Assembly (NCBI GenBank): GCA_947493745.1
Contig: CANLSM010000007.1
Location: 124,001 to 188,000 of the forward strand
Reading direction: 5' to 3'
Origin: an uncultured Paracoccaceae bacterium
Lineage (GTDB): Bacteria; Pseudomonadota; Alphaproteobacteria; Rhodobacterales; Rhodobacteraceae
Length of the DNA stretch: 64,000 nt
Shown here: positions 47,035 to 54,526 of the stretch, piece after piece
How the letters are laid out: every line of letters starts with the position of its first letter
Position numbering within the stretch: the first letter of the stretch is position 1
Position numbers and translations under genes: made by a program
Notes under the pieces: generated by a model
What the model was told of the DNA's origin: nothing
What the model saw: the letters and a program-made list of their open reading frames with translations, nothing else
Database searches by the model: none

Positions 47035-47798
47035 AATATGCAAGCTTTCACGATCTCGAAGGCCAATCGGTCTATATCACCGGCGGCGGTTCAGGCATCG
47101 GTGCTGATCTGACCGAAGGGTTTTTGGCGCAGGGCAGCAAGGTGGCGTTCGTTCAGCGGTCCGACAGCACGGCCTTTTGCGACGCTATGGAAAAGAAGTA
47201 CGGCAATCGCCCTCTCTTCATGCCATGTGACATCACTGACGTGGATGCGATGCGGGCGACGCTGGATCAGGCCGCCGAGGCGCATGGTCCCGTTACCGTT
47301 CTTGTCAACAATGCCGCCAATGACATGCGTCACGGGATGGAAGGCTACACCGTCGAGGAATGGGACAGGGCGATGGCCATCAACCTGCGACCCCACTATT
47401 TCACCACCCAGAAGATCGCGGCGGGCATGAAGGCGGCAGGCGGCGGCTCGATCATCAATTTCTCGTCGATCTCCTACATGATGGGCAATGGCGGATATGT
47501 GTCCTATGTCGCCTCCAAAGCCGGGATCACCGGGCTTACACGGGCGCTTGCGCGCGAGCTTGGCCCCGACAGGATCCGGGTCAATGCGCTGATGCCCGGC
47601 TGGGTTCTGACACAGGCGCAGATGGACAAATGGGCGACGCCCGAGGCGTTGGAGGAACATCTCGGTCGCCAGTGCCTCAAGGAGCATCTTGTGCCCCAGG
47701 ACATTGTTGACGGAACGCTGTTCCTCGCTTCCAAGACGTCTCGCATGATGACCGGGCAGGCGTTGGTGATCGACGGTGGGGTCGTGGTCACCGGATGA
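47031..47798 (+). CDS. SDR-family dehydrogenase, probable galactose dehydrogenase
   Basis: A 255-residue short-chain dehydrogenase. The cofactor motif is YITGGGSGIGADLTEGF, NNAAND follows, and the catalytic Ser-Tyr-Lys is in NFSSISYMMGNGGYVSYVASKAGI. Its place between alpha-galactosidase and KDGal kinase suggests oxidation of D-galactose to galactonolactone, the first De Ley-Doudoroff step; that is inference from context and resemblance to bacterial SDR galactose dehydrogenases. A 4-bp overlap couples it to dgoK. Confidence 0.85.
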   Translation: MKYASFHDLEGQSVYITGGGSGIGADLTEGFLAQGSKVAFVQRSDSTAFCDAMEKKYGNRPLFMPCDITDVDAMRATLDQAAEAHGPVTVLVNNAANDMRHGMEGYTVEEWDRAMAINLRPHYFTTQKIAAGMKAAGGGSIINFSSISYMMGNGGYVSYVASKAGITGLTRALARELGPDRIRVNALMPGWVLTQAQMDKWATPEALEEHLGRQCLKEHLVPQDIVDGTLFLASKTSRMMTGQALVIDGGVVVTG

Positions 47799-48733
47799 GC
47801 CGGGAAACCCGCATAACAGCGGATTGGATCGCCGTTGACTGGGGCACCACCCATGTGCGCGCCTGGGCGATGTCGGACGGTGACGACGTGTTGGCCACGG
47901 CGCAGAGTTCTGCGGGAGCCGGTGGACTGACCCGCAATGATTTCGAATCCGCGCTCCTCGATCTGGTCGGCGAATGGCTCGGCGAACGGGTCACGCAAGT
48001 GATCTGTTGCGGAATGGTCGGATCGCGCCAGGGCTGGGCGGAGGCGACCTACCTTCAGGTCCCGACCCCGCCTCAGAGCGGTGAGCCGGTCGTCGCGCCA
48101 TCAAGTGATCTTCGTTTGCAGGTCTTCATCCTGAACGGCATCAAGCAGATAAACCCCGCCGACGTGATGCGTGGCGAGGAGACGCAGATTGCCGGCCTGC
48201 TCGCGCTTGAAGCCGATTTCGATGGCATCGCATGCCTGCCAGGAACGCATACGAAATGGGTTCATGTCGTGGGGGGCGAGGTGTTCCATTTCGCCACCTT
48301 CATGACGGGCGAGATGTTCTCGCTCCTGTCGCAAAAATCGATCCTGAGGCACTCTCTTTCCAATGAAGGACTGGAGGAGGCAAGTTTCGTCGCGGCCCTT
48401 GAACGTGCCATGGCCAAGCCCGAGCGTGTCGCCAACCGGCTTTTCGGGCTGCGCGCGGAGGGGTTGCTGGACAACCTGGACCCTCTGGTCGCACGATCCC
48501 GTCTTTCGGGCATGTTGATCGGGTTGGAGATCGCGGCCGCCAAGCCCTATTGGCTGGGACAGGAGTTGCGGTTGATCGGGGATGCGAAGCTCTGCGAGAT
48601 CTACCGTCTCGCCCTGTCACATCTGGCACTGGAAGTCACCATTCTGGACGGCACCGACACGACCCTTGCAGGTCTGATCCGGGGGTATCGTTCCATCGAG
48701 ACCACAGGAGAGACGCCATGCACCGTAAACTGA
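47795..48733 (+). CDS. dgoK: 2-dehydro-3-deoxygalactonokinase
   Basis: A 312-residue sugar-acid kinase. DWIAVDWGTTHVRAWAMSDG is the N-terminal phosphate-binding motif, VICCGMVGSRQGWAEATYLQVP follows, and CLPGTHTKWVHVVGGEVFHFATFMTGEMFSLL is the DgoK signature. It phosphorylates 2-keto-3-deoxy-galactonate. Its end overlaps the aldolase gene by 16 bp. Confidence 0.93.
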   Translation: MSRETRITADWIAVDWGTTHVRAWAMSDGDDVLATAQSSAGAGGLTRNDFESALLDLVGEWLGERVTQVICCGMVGSRQGWAEATYLQVPTPPQSGEPVVAPSSDLRLQVFILNGIKQINPADVMRGEETQIAGLLALEADFDGIACLPGTHTKWVHVVGGEVFHFATFMTGEMFSLLSQKSILRHSLSNEGLEEASFVAALERAMAKPERVANRLFGLRAEGLLDNLDPLVARSRLSGMLIGLEIAAAKPYWLGQELRLIGDAKLCEIYRLALSHLALEVTILDGTDTTLAGLIRGYRSIETTGETPCTVN

Positions 48734-49323
48734 TCGCTATCCTGCGTGGCGTCCGCCCTGACGAGGTGGTACCCATCGGTAGCGCGCTTGTCGCAGCGGG
48801 GATCACGGATATCGAGGTTCCACTGAACTCGCCCGATCCGTTTGTGTCCATCCAAGCCCTTGCGGTCGAGTTGAAAGGTCAGGGGCGTTTTGGCGCCGGG
48901 ACCGTGCTGAGGGTCGCGGAGATCGATCAACTCGTTGCGGCAAAAGGGGATTTTGTCGTCTCGCCGAACTGCAACACCGATGTCATTCGCGCGACCAAAT
49001 CAGCGGGTCTGGGCTCCTATCCCGGTGTTTTCTCGCCCACGGAGTGCTTCGCCGCCCTTGAGGCCGGGGCGGACGCGCTGAAGATATTCCCCGCCGGGAT
49101 GATGGGACCGTCCGGCCTTGCCGCGATCCGCGCGGTCCTCCCGCCGGGCACGGATGTCTATGCCGTGGGCGGTGCCGGGCCGGAAAACTTCGCCGAATGG
49201 GCGAAGGCGAGCGTCGATGGCTTCGGGCTCGGGTCTTCGCTTTACAAACCCGGATTTTCGGCAGAAGAGGTTGGCAAGCGGGCCGCTGAAAGTGTGGCGG
49301 CCTATGACGCTCATCTGACCTGA
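48718..49323 (+). CDS. dgoA: 2-dehydro-3-deoxy-6-phosphogalactonate aldolase
   Basis: A 201-residue class I aldolase. LIAILRGVRPDEVVPIGSAL, TDIEVPLNSPDPFVSI (catalytic Glu), GAGTVLRVAEID and the Schiff-base Lys in DALKIFPAGMMGPSGL match KDPG/KDPGal aldolases. It splits KDPGal to pyruvate and glyceraldehyde 3-phosphate. AGGAGAG sits before the ATG at 48718, inside dgoK. Confidence 0.93.
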   Translation: MHRKLIAILRGVRPDEVVPIGSALVAAGITDIEVPLNSPDPFVSIQALAVELKGQGRFGAGTVLRVAEIDQLVAAKGDFVVSPNCNTDVIRATKSAGLGSYPGVFSPTECFAALEAGADALKIFPAGMMGPSGLAAIRAVLPPGTDVYAVGGAGPENFAEWAKASVDGFGLGSSLYKPGFSAEEVGKRAAESVAAYDAHLT

Positions 49324-49332
49324 GATCCTGCC

Positions 49333-51267
49333 ATGAAACGAACCCTGGGCGTTTGCTATTACCCTGAGCATTGGTCTGAGGACATGTGGGCCGAGGACGC
49401 CGCCCGCATGGTCGAAACCGGTCTGACATGGGTGCGGATCGGCGAGTTTGCCTGGTCGCGGCTGGAGCCAGTGGAAGGAGACCTGAGGTTCGACTGGCTT
49501 GACCGGGCGATTGCCGTTCTGGGAGAGGCGGGGCTGAAGGTGATCCTTGGCACGCCAACTGCCACACCTCCCCGCTGGATGCTCGACCGACACCCCGACA
49601 TGCTTGCCGTGGGCGAGGACGGACAGACGCGCAAGTTCGGCTCCCGCAGGCATTACTGCTTTTCCCATGAGGGATATCGCACCGAGTGTGCCCGCATCGT
49701 GAAACTGCTGGCCGAGCGATACGGGAGCAACTCCTACGTGGCCGCCTGGCAGACAGACAACGAATACGGGTGCCACAACACGACGCTCAGCTACTCGCCC
49801 GCAGCCCATATCGCGTTTCAGGGATGGCTCGCAGATCGATACGGGCAGATTGACACCCTGAACGAGGCCTGGGGCAATGTTTTCTGGTCCATGGAATACC
49901 GCACCTATGATCAGATCGAATTGCCGAACCAGACGGTGACCGAGCCGAACCCTGCCCATGTGCTTGATTTCGCGCGCTATTCATCAGATGCGGTCCAATC
50001 CTTCAACCGGCTTCAGACCGAGATTATCCGTGCGTATACGGATGCGCCCATCATGCATAATTTCATGGGGCGCGAGACCGGTTTCGATCATTTCGATGTC
50101 TCACGTGATCTCGACATCGCGGCCTGGGACAGCTATCCGCTCGGCTTTCTTGAGGATCGTTCCGACGAGGGGGATGCGTGGAAACGGCATTTCCAGCGGC
50201 AGGGTGATCCTGATTTTCAGGCCTTTCACCATGACCTCTACCGGGCCTGCGGGAAGGGCCGCTGGTGGGTTGTCGAGCAGCAGCCGGGGCCGGTCAACTG
50301 GGCGCCCTACAATCCCGCACCACTCCCCGGAATGGCACGCCTCTGGGCCTGGGAGGCCTTTGCGCACGGGGCGGAGGCGGTCTGCTATTTCCGGTGGCGG
50401 CAGGCACCCTTTGCACAGGAGCAGATGCATTCCGGCCTGCTTTGCCCCGACAGCACACCCGCCCCGGCGCTCGCCGAAGCAGCGCAGGTCGCCGCCGAGA
50501 TCGAGGATTTCGCGGATGTCGCCGTGGCCAAGGCGGATGTGGCGCTGGTCTTTGATTATCAGGCGGCCTGGGCCTGGGCGGCGCAGCCTCAGGGTCGTGA
50601 TTTCGATTACTTCCGCTTGGTCTTCGAGACCTATCGTGGGTTGCGCTCGAACGGTCTCGCAGTCGACATCATCCCACCCGATTGCGATGATCTGAATGGC
50701 TACTCCATGGTCGTCGCACCCGGTACTTTCTACTGGAGAGCGGCATTTGCGGCGGCTCTAAAGCAGTTTGAGGGGCTGGCAGTGATCGGACCGCGTGCAG
50801 GCTCGAAGACTGAGAATTTCTCGATCCCTCAGAGCCTGCCCCCCGATCTCCCGGAGGCCGGGTTGAAGGTGGAACGGGTCGAAAGCCTGCGGCCCGACAG
50901 TGCGGAACCCTTGTCTGAGGGCGGACATTTCCAGATCTGGCGCGAGCATGTCTCGGGCACAGCGGAGGTGCTTGAGTGTTCGGTAGACGGCACGCCTGCG
51001 GTTCTGCAAAATGGGCGTATCCGCTACCTTGCCGGCTGGCCGGATCGCGCCGCGATGAAGCGGATATTGCGCGCAGCCGCAGCTGAGGCGGGGCTTCAGA
51101 TCGTGGACATGCCAAGAGATATCCGGTTCCGCGATGCAGGCGTGCAGCGGTTCGTTTTCAACTACGGAATGGAAACAGTCGATTTGAGCTCAATCGACGG
51201 GTTGTCGGCATCCGGATCAATCGAGCCTGCCGATGTCCGCTTCTTCGCTTTGGATGAGGCGCCGTAG
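49333..51267 (+). CDS. Beta-galactosidase (glycoside hydrolase family 42)
   Basis: A 644-residue cytoplasmic enzyme; no signal peptide. The N-terminus GVCYYPEHWSEDMWAEDAARMVETGLTWVRIGEFAWSRLEP is the GH42 signature. The acid/base Glu lies in AWQTDNEYGCHNT and the nucleophile Glu in WWVVEQQPGPVNW. Trimerisation and C-terminal domains follow. Last gene of the galactoside operon, 9 bp after dgoA. Its final 106 bp overlap the convergent NUDIX gene. Confidence 0.94.
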   Translation: MKRTLGVCYYPEHWSEDMWAEDAARMVETGLTWVRIGEFAWSRLEPVEGDLRFDWLDRAIAVLGEAGLKVILGTPTATPPRWMLDRHPDMLAVGEDGQTRKFGSRRHYCFSHEGYRTECARIVKLLAERYGSNSYVAAWQTDNEYGCHNTTLSYSPAAHIAFQGWLADRYGQIDTLNEAWGNVFWSMEYRTYDQIELPNQTVTEPNPAHVLDFARYSSDAVQSFNRLQTEIIRAYTDAPIMHNFMGRETGFDHFDVSRDLDIAAWDSYPLGFLEDRSDEGDAWKRHFQRQGDPDFQAFHHDLYRACGKGRWWVVEQQPGPVNWAPYNPAPLPGMARLWAWEAFAHGAEAVCYFRWRQAPFAQEQMHSGLLCPDSTPAPALAEAAQVAAEIEDFADVAVAKADVALVFDYQAAWAWAAQPQGRDFDYFRLVFETYRGLRSNGLAVDIIPPDCDDLNGYSMVVAPGTFYWRAAFAAALKQFEGLAVIGPRAGSKTENFSIPQSLPPDLPEAGLKVERVESLRPDSAEPLSEGGHFQIWREHVSGTAEVLECSVDGTPAVLQNGRIRYLAGWPDRAAMKRILRAAAAEAGLQIVDMPRDIRFRDAGVQRFVFNYGMETVDLSSIDGLSASGSIEPADVRFFALDEAP

Positions 51268-51737
51268 GCCTTCTCGAACGACTTGATCAGCTGTCCAAGC
51301 TTCGGATCAGAAGCGAGTTTTGCCGCCTTGCCCGCCTTGAACCACCTGAGCTTGCGCTCGCCCTTCTCGGGGAAATCATCCGCGAGCCTCGTTACCTCGA
51401 CCGGGTAGGTCTGGACTGCGCAGCGGATCGTCTGCTCCGGCGAGATCATCTTGCGGTAGGTGTAGATGCCAACGGCCTTGTCGACGACCGTCCCCTCGAC
51501 ACCGGCCTCTTCCCAGGCTTCACGCAGGGCAGCCTGCCGTTTTGACAGCTTTTTCATCGTCCAGCCCTTGGGAATGATCCATCGGCGGGTTCGCCGCGAG
51601 GTGATCAGAAGAAACCGCAAGCCGTCCTCGGTCTCGGAAAAACACAAGGCCCCGACCTGCAAATGCGCCTTGCGCCGCTTCCCGAACTTGATCATCCGGC
51701 GGCGTAACGGCTTGTTTTTCTTCTTTGCCTTTCCCAT
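51162..51737 (-). CDS. NUDIX hydrolase
   Basis: A 191-residue protein. The Nudix box reads GWTMKKLSKRQAALREAWEEAGVEG, the core GX5EX7REUXEEXGU pattern in slightly relaxed form. A Lys/Arg-rich N-terminus (GKAKKKNKPLRRRMIKFGKRRK) precedes it. RWIIPKGWTM and AVGIYTYRKM suggest the diphosphoinositol polyphosphate-phosphatase-like branch. The last 35 or so residues lie in DNA that also encodes the end of the beta-galactosidase. I chose the ATG at 51737; a longer frame to 51884 is unlikely. Confidence 0.87.
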   Translation of the reverse strand: MGKAKKKNKPLRRRMIKFGKRRKAHLQVGALCFSETEDGLRFLLITSRRTRRWIIPKGWTMKKLSKRQAALREAWEEAGVEGTVVDKAVGIYTYRKMISPEQTIRCAVQTYPVEVTRLADDFPEKGERKLRWFKAGKAAKLASDPKLGQLIKSFEKAYGASSKAKKRTSAGSIDPDADNPSIELKSTVSIP

Positions 51738-51812
51738 GGCGCTGGCTATACCGCAAATCCGAGTTGCCGCAAGGCTACCCCGAACAGAGTTAACGAAAGT
51801 GTCACATTTCGG

Positions 51813-52706
51813 ATGGAATTGTGGATTCCCATCACGATTGCAGCGGCGTTCTTCCAAAACATCCGCTTCATGCTGCAAAAACATCTCAAAGGGCAGCTCA
51901 GCACGATTGGGGTGACGTTCTCCCGGTTTCTCTTTGCCGCACCCCTGGCCGCCCTTCTGGTGGTTTGCCTGTTGTTGAGCGGAGTGGCCGAATGGCCCGG
52001 TCTGACACCACGCTTCTGGGTCTTTGCCATTGTCGGCGGCATTGCGCAGATCCTCGCGACGGCCCTTCTAATTGCGCTCTTCAGCTTGAAGAACTTCGCT
52101 GTCGGCGTCACCTTCTCCAAGACGGAGACGGTGATGACGGCGATCCTCTCGGCTCTGGTTCTTGGGGAATTCGTGGGGCCTGTCGCGATCTTTGCAATCT
52201 GCGTGACGATCATGGGCGTGGTGTTGATGTCGGGCCTGCCGAACCGGGACAACCTGCGCTTGGGCATATTCGGACGCCCCGCGCTTATCGGCATCGCATC
52301 GGGTGGGATCTTCGCAGTGGCGTCGATTGGCTATCGGGGTGCGTCACTGGCTCTGGTGGAAGGCGAGTTTCTGATCCGAGCCGCCGTCACGCTCGCCTTC
52401 GTGACCGCTTTTCAGGCGCTTGCGATGGCGCTCTGGCTCGGCTTTCGCGAACCGGGCGAGGTGACACGGGTCATCGGCAGCTGGCGCATCTCGTCCTGGG
52501 TTGGCCTGATGAGCGCGCTTGGCTCTCTGGGCTGGTTTGCCGCCTTCACCTTGCAGAACGCCGCCCATGTGAAAGCGCTGGGTCAGATCGAGCTGGTTTT
52601 CACCTTCGCGGCGTCGGTGTTTTTCTTTCGCGAGAAATCGACCAGTGCCGAGATTGCCGGCATTGTCCTGATCGTCATCGGTATCCTGATCCTGCTGCTT
52701 GCCTGA
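51813..52706 (+). CDS. DMT (EamA) family transporter
   Basis: A 297-residue membrane protein with ten hydrophobic helices in two EamA-like halves (WIPITIAAAFFQNIRFMLQK; ALIGIASGGIFAVASIGYRGASLAL). KTETVMTAILSALVLGEFVGPVAI and the C-terminal REKSTSAEIAGIVLIVIGILILLL are typical DMT-repeat ends. Substrate unknown. It is divergent from the NUDIX gene and convergent with soeC. Confidence 0.88.
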   Translation: MELWIPITIAAAFFQNIRFMLQKHLKGQLSTIGVTFSRFLFAAPLAALLVVCLLLSGVAEWPGLTPRFWVFAIVGGIAQILATALLIALFSLKNFAVGVTFSKTETVMTAILSALVLGEFVGPVAIFAICVTIMGVVLMSGLPNRDNLRLGIFGRPALIGIASGGIFAVASIGYRGASLALVEGEFLIRAAVTLAFVTAFQALAMALWLGFREPGEVTRVIGSWRISSWVGLMSALGSLGWFAAFTLQNAAHVKALGQIELVFTFAASVFFFREKSTSAEIAGIVLIVIGILILLLA

Positions 52707-52744
52707 AGCCCTTCGCGAAAGATCCAGGCATTTCGGGAAGCGTT

Positions 52745-53620
52745 CTAGCGCTTGCCGTAATAAAGCCCGACCACATGCTCGGCCTCTGCGAAGAAGAGCC
52801 AGCGGGTGACCAGCAGACCTGCCAGATGCATCAGGACTATGACGCCCGCCAGCATATGTTTGACCTCGAAGACAAGCCCGAGCGCCAGCGGCAGAAGGGC
52901 GAGACAGATCATGCCGATGACGCGCAGCTTCTGCGAATGTTTGCGCCCGATGACATGGACCATTTCGCGCAGAAGATAGTTCGGCCCGGAATGCGGCGCT
53001 TCCAGCAGCCGGACATCGCCCATCGGAGAAAGGCCCGTCGCGGTGCCGGTGGAAGACCCGGTGTCGGCGAAACGGCCATCCCCTATTGCCCAGACGGCGA
53101 CTTGCAGCAGGCCGAGTGCTGCGGTCAGCCAGAGGGCCCATGTCACCTCGCCAGCAAGCCAGGCACCCCCGGTCAGCGCATAGCCCAGAAAAAGCACCGG
53201 TGTCAGGCCCATGTTCCAGCGTGGCACTGATTTCATCTGGGTATAGATCATGGCGGTGCAATAGACCGTCAGCAGCGCCAGCGCAGCGGAAAGCCAGCCG
53301 AGTACCGGGATCCGCTGATCAAGCAGCACCCAGAATCCGGCGTAAAGCGTGAAACATCCCAGCGTCAGGATCGCCACGATCCCCTCCCGGCTGAGCCAGG
53401 AACTGCGCCATTGGGTCAGTGCCTTGAGGGCGCGCTCTGGATGACCGAGGTGAAACGTGGACGAGACCAGCCCCGCACTGCTGAGCGCCAGCGCGAGGGC
53501 ACAGAACGTGCCCATGACCCAGGCGCTCTTGTCGCCGGGCGTCAGTCCCAGCCAGACCATGAGGCCAAAACCAAGACCGGAGAGGGCGGTAAACAGGATG
53601 ATAGAAGGAGCCGGATGCAT
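52745..53620 (-). CDS. soeC: Membrane anchor of sulfite dehydrogenase (DmsC/NrfD-like)
   Basis: A 291-residue protein with about eight hydrophobic helices of the DmsC type (SIILFTALSGLGFGLMVWLG, STFHLGHPERALKALTQWRSSWLSREGI). The GHPERA...SWLSREG element is typical of DmsC/SoeC anchors. It links the cytoplasmic SoeAB dimer to the quinone pool. It starts 2 bp after the soeB stop, so it is co-translated with soeB. Confidence 0.88.
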   Translation of the reverse strand: MHPAPSIILFTALSGLGFGLMVWLGLTPGDKSAWVMGTFCALALALSSAGLVSSTFHLGHPERALKALTQWRSSWLSREGIVAILTLGCFTLYAGFWVLLDQRIPVLGWLSAALALLTVYCTAMIYTQMKSVPRWNMGLTPVLFLGYALTGGAWLAGEVTWALWLTAALGLLQVAVWAIGDGRFADTGSSTGTATGLSPMGDVRLLEAPHSGPNYLLREMVHVIGRKHSQKLRVIGMICLALLPLALGLVFEVKHMLAGVIVLMHLAGLLVTRWLFFAEAEHVVGLYYGKR

Positions 53621-53622
53621 CG

Positions 53623-54369
53623 TCAGAGCTTCTCCAATGTGCGGTCAAGCCAGCCGAAGAAACCTGTCGCCTCATCCGTGCTCTGGGCCAGCAGCGGCCC
53701 GAGCACATCGATCTCGGGCGGATTGTCCCTGGGTCTCGGCGGCAGGTACTTGTTAACGGGCTTCGTTCCCTGCTCGGGCATCAGATCCATACCCCCGCGC
53801 ATCTCGACCAGCTTGAAGACGCCGCTCTCCGGATCAGCGAGATCTCCGAAATGCCGCGCCCCTGCCGGGCAGGTCCGGACGCAGGACGGGATCTGGTCTT
53901 CTTCGGGAATGTTCTCGTTATAAATCCGATCGACACAAAGGGTGCATTTCTTCATCACCCCCTCGGCCTGATCCATCTCGCGCGCGCCATAAGGACAGGC
54001 CCAAGCGCAAAGCCCGCAACCGATGCAGTCGCTTTCATTTACCAGAACGATACCGTCCTCGACCCGTTTGTAGGACGCGCCGGTCGGGCAGACCGTCACG
54101 CAGGGCGCATCCTCGCAATGGAGACAGGATTTCGGGAAATGCACCACTTGTGCCGGTCCGCTTGGCGGGCTCACCTCATAGGTATGAACGCGGTTGAGAA
54201 ACGTCCCCGACGGCTCCGCTCCATACGGGTCCTGATCGGAAAGGGGTGCCCCATAGCTGCCCGTGTTCCATTCCTTGCAGGAGATGACGCAGGCGTGGCA
54301 CCCGACGCAGGTGTCGAGATCGATCACCAGCCCCAGTTTCTTGTCCGTGGATGCGGGAAGTGTTGTCAT
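53623..54369 (-). CDS. soeB: Iron-sulfur subunit of sulfite dehydrogenase
   Basis: A 248-residue protein with four Cys groups for [4Fe-4S] clusters: CVGCHACVISCKEWN, CLHCEDAPCVTVCPTGA, CIGCGLCAWACPYGAR and CTLCVDRI...CVRTCPAGARHFG. No Tat or Sec leader, consistent with a cytoplasmic location. Electrons pass from SoeA through these clusters to SoeC. Start is the ATG at 54369. A repeat-derived hairpin lies between it and soeA. Confidence 0.9.
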   Translation of the reverse strand: MTTLPASTDKKLGLVIDLDTCVGCHACVISCKEWNTGSYGAPLSDQDPYGAEPSGTFLNRVHTYEVSPPSGPAQVVHFPKSCLHCEDAPCVTVCPTGASYKRVEDGIVLVNESDCIGCGLCAWACPYGAREMDQAEGVMKKCTLCVDRIYNENIPEEDQIPSCVRTCPAGARHFGDLADPESGVFKLVEMRGGMDLMPEQGTKPVNKYLPPRPRDNPPEIDVLGPLLAQSTDEATGFFGWLDRTLEKL

Positions 54370-54422
54370 AGCGGTGTGCTCCGGTCTTTCCCGGCCACGC
54401 CTGCACACAGAGATTTCATGTC

Positions 54423-54495
54423 TCCGGCGGGGATATTTGTGGAAAAATGAAGTGCTGTGATCGCGCTTCTTTTTGGGTCAAATATCCTCGCGCGG
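54423..54495. repeat. Dispersed intergenic repeat (copy 2)
   Basis: The 30 bases at 54423-54452 match 15306-15335 at 28 of 30 positions (TCCGGCGGGGATATTTG, then GGAAAAATGAAG). CTTCTTTTTGG and CAAATATCC on the right keep part of the inverted arm, but the far arm has diverged (TCGCGCGG). It lies between soeA and soeB inside the leftward operon. Confidence 0.75.
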
Positions 54496-54526
54496 CAGCG
54501 CGAAATCGCGTTTTCGGGAAGTGACA

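Noticed and set aside
51821-53230. 469-codon plus-strand frame running through the DMT transporter and into soeC
   Set aside because: It crosses two convergent genes with clear membrane-protein signatures and has no features of its own.
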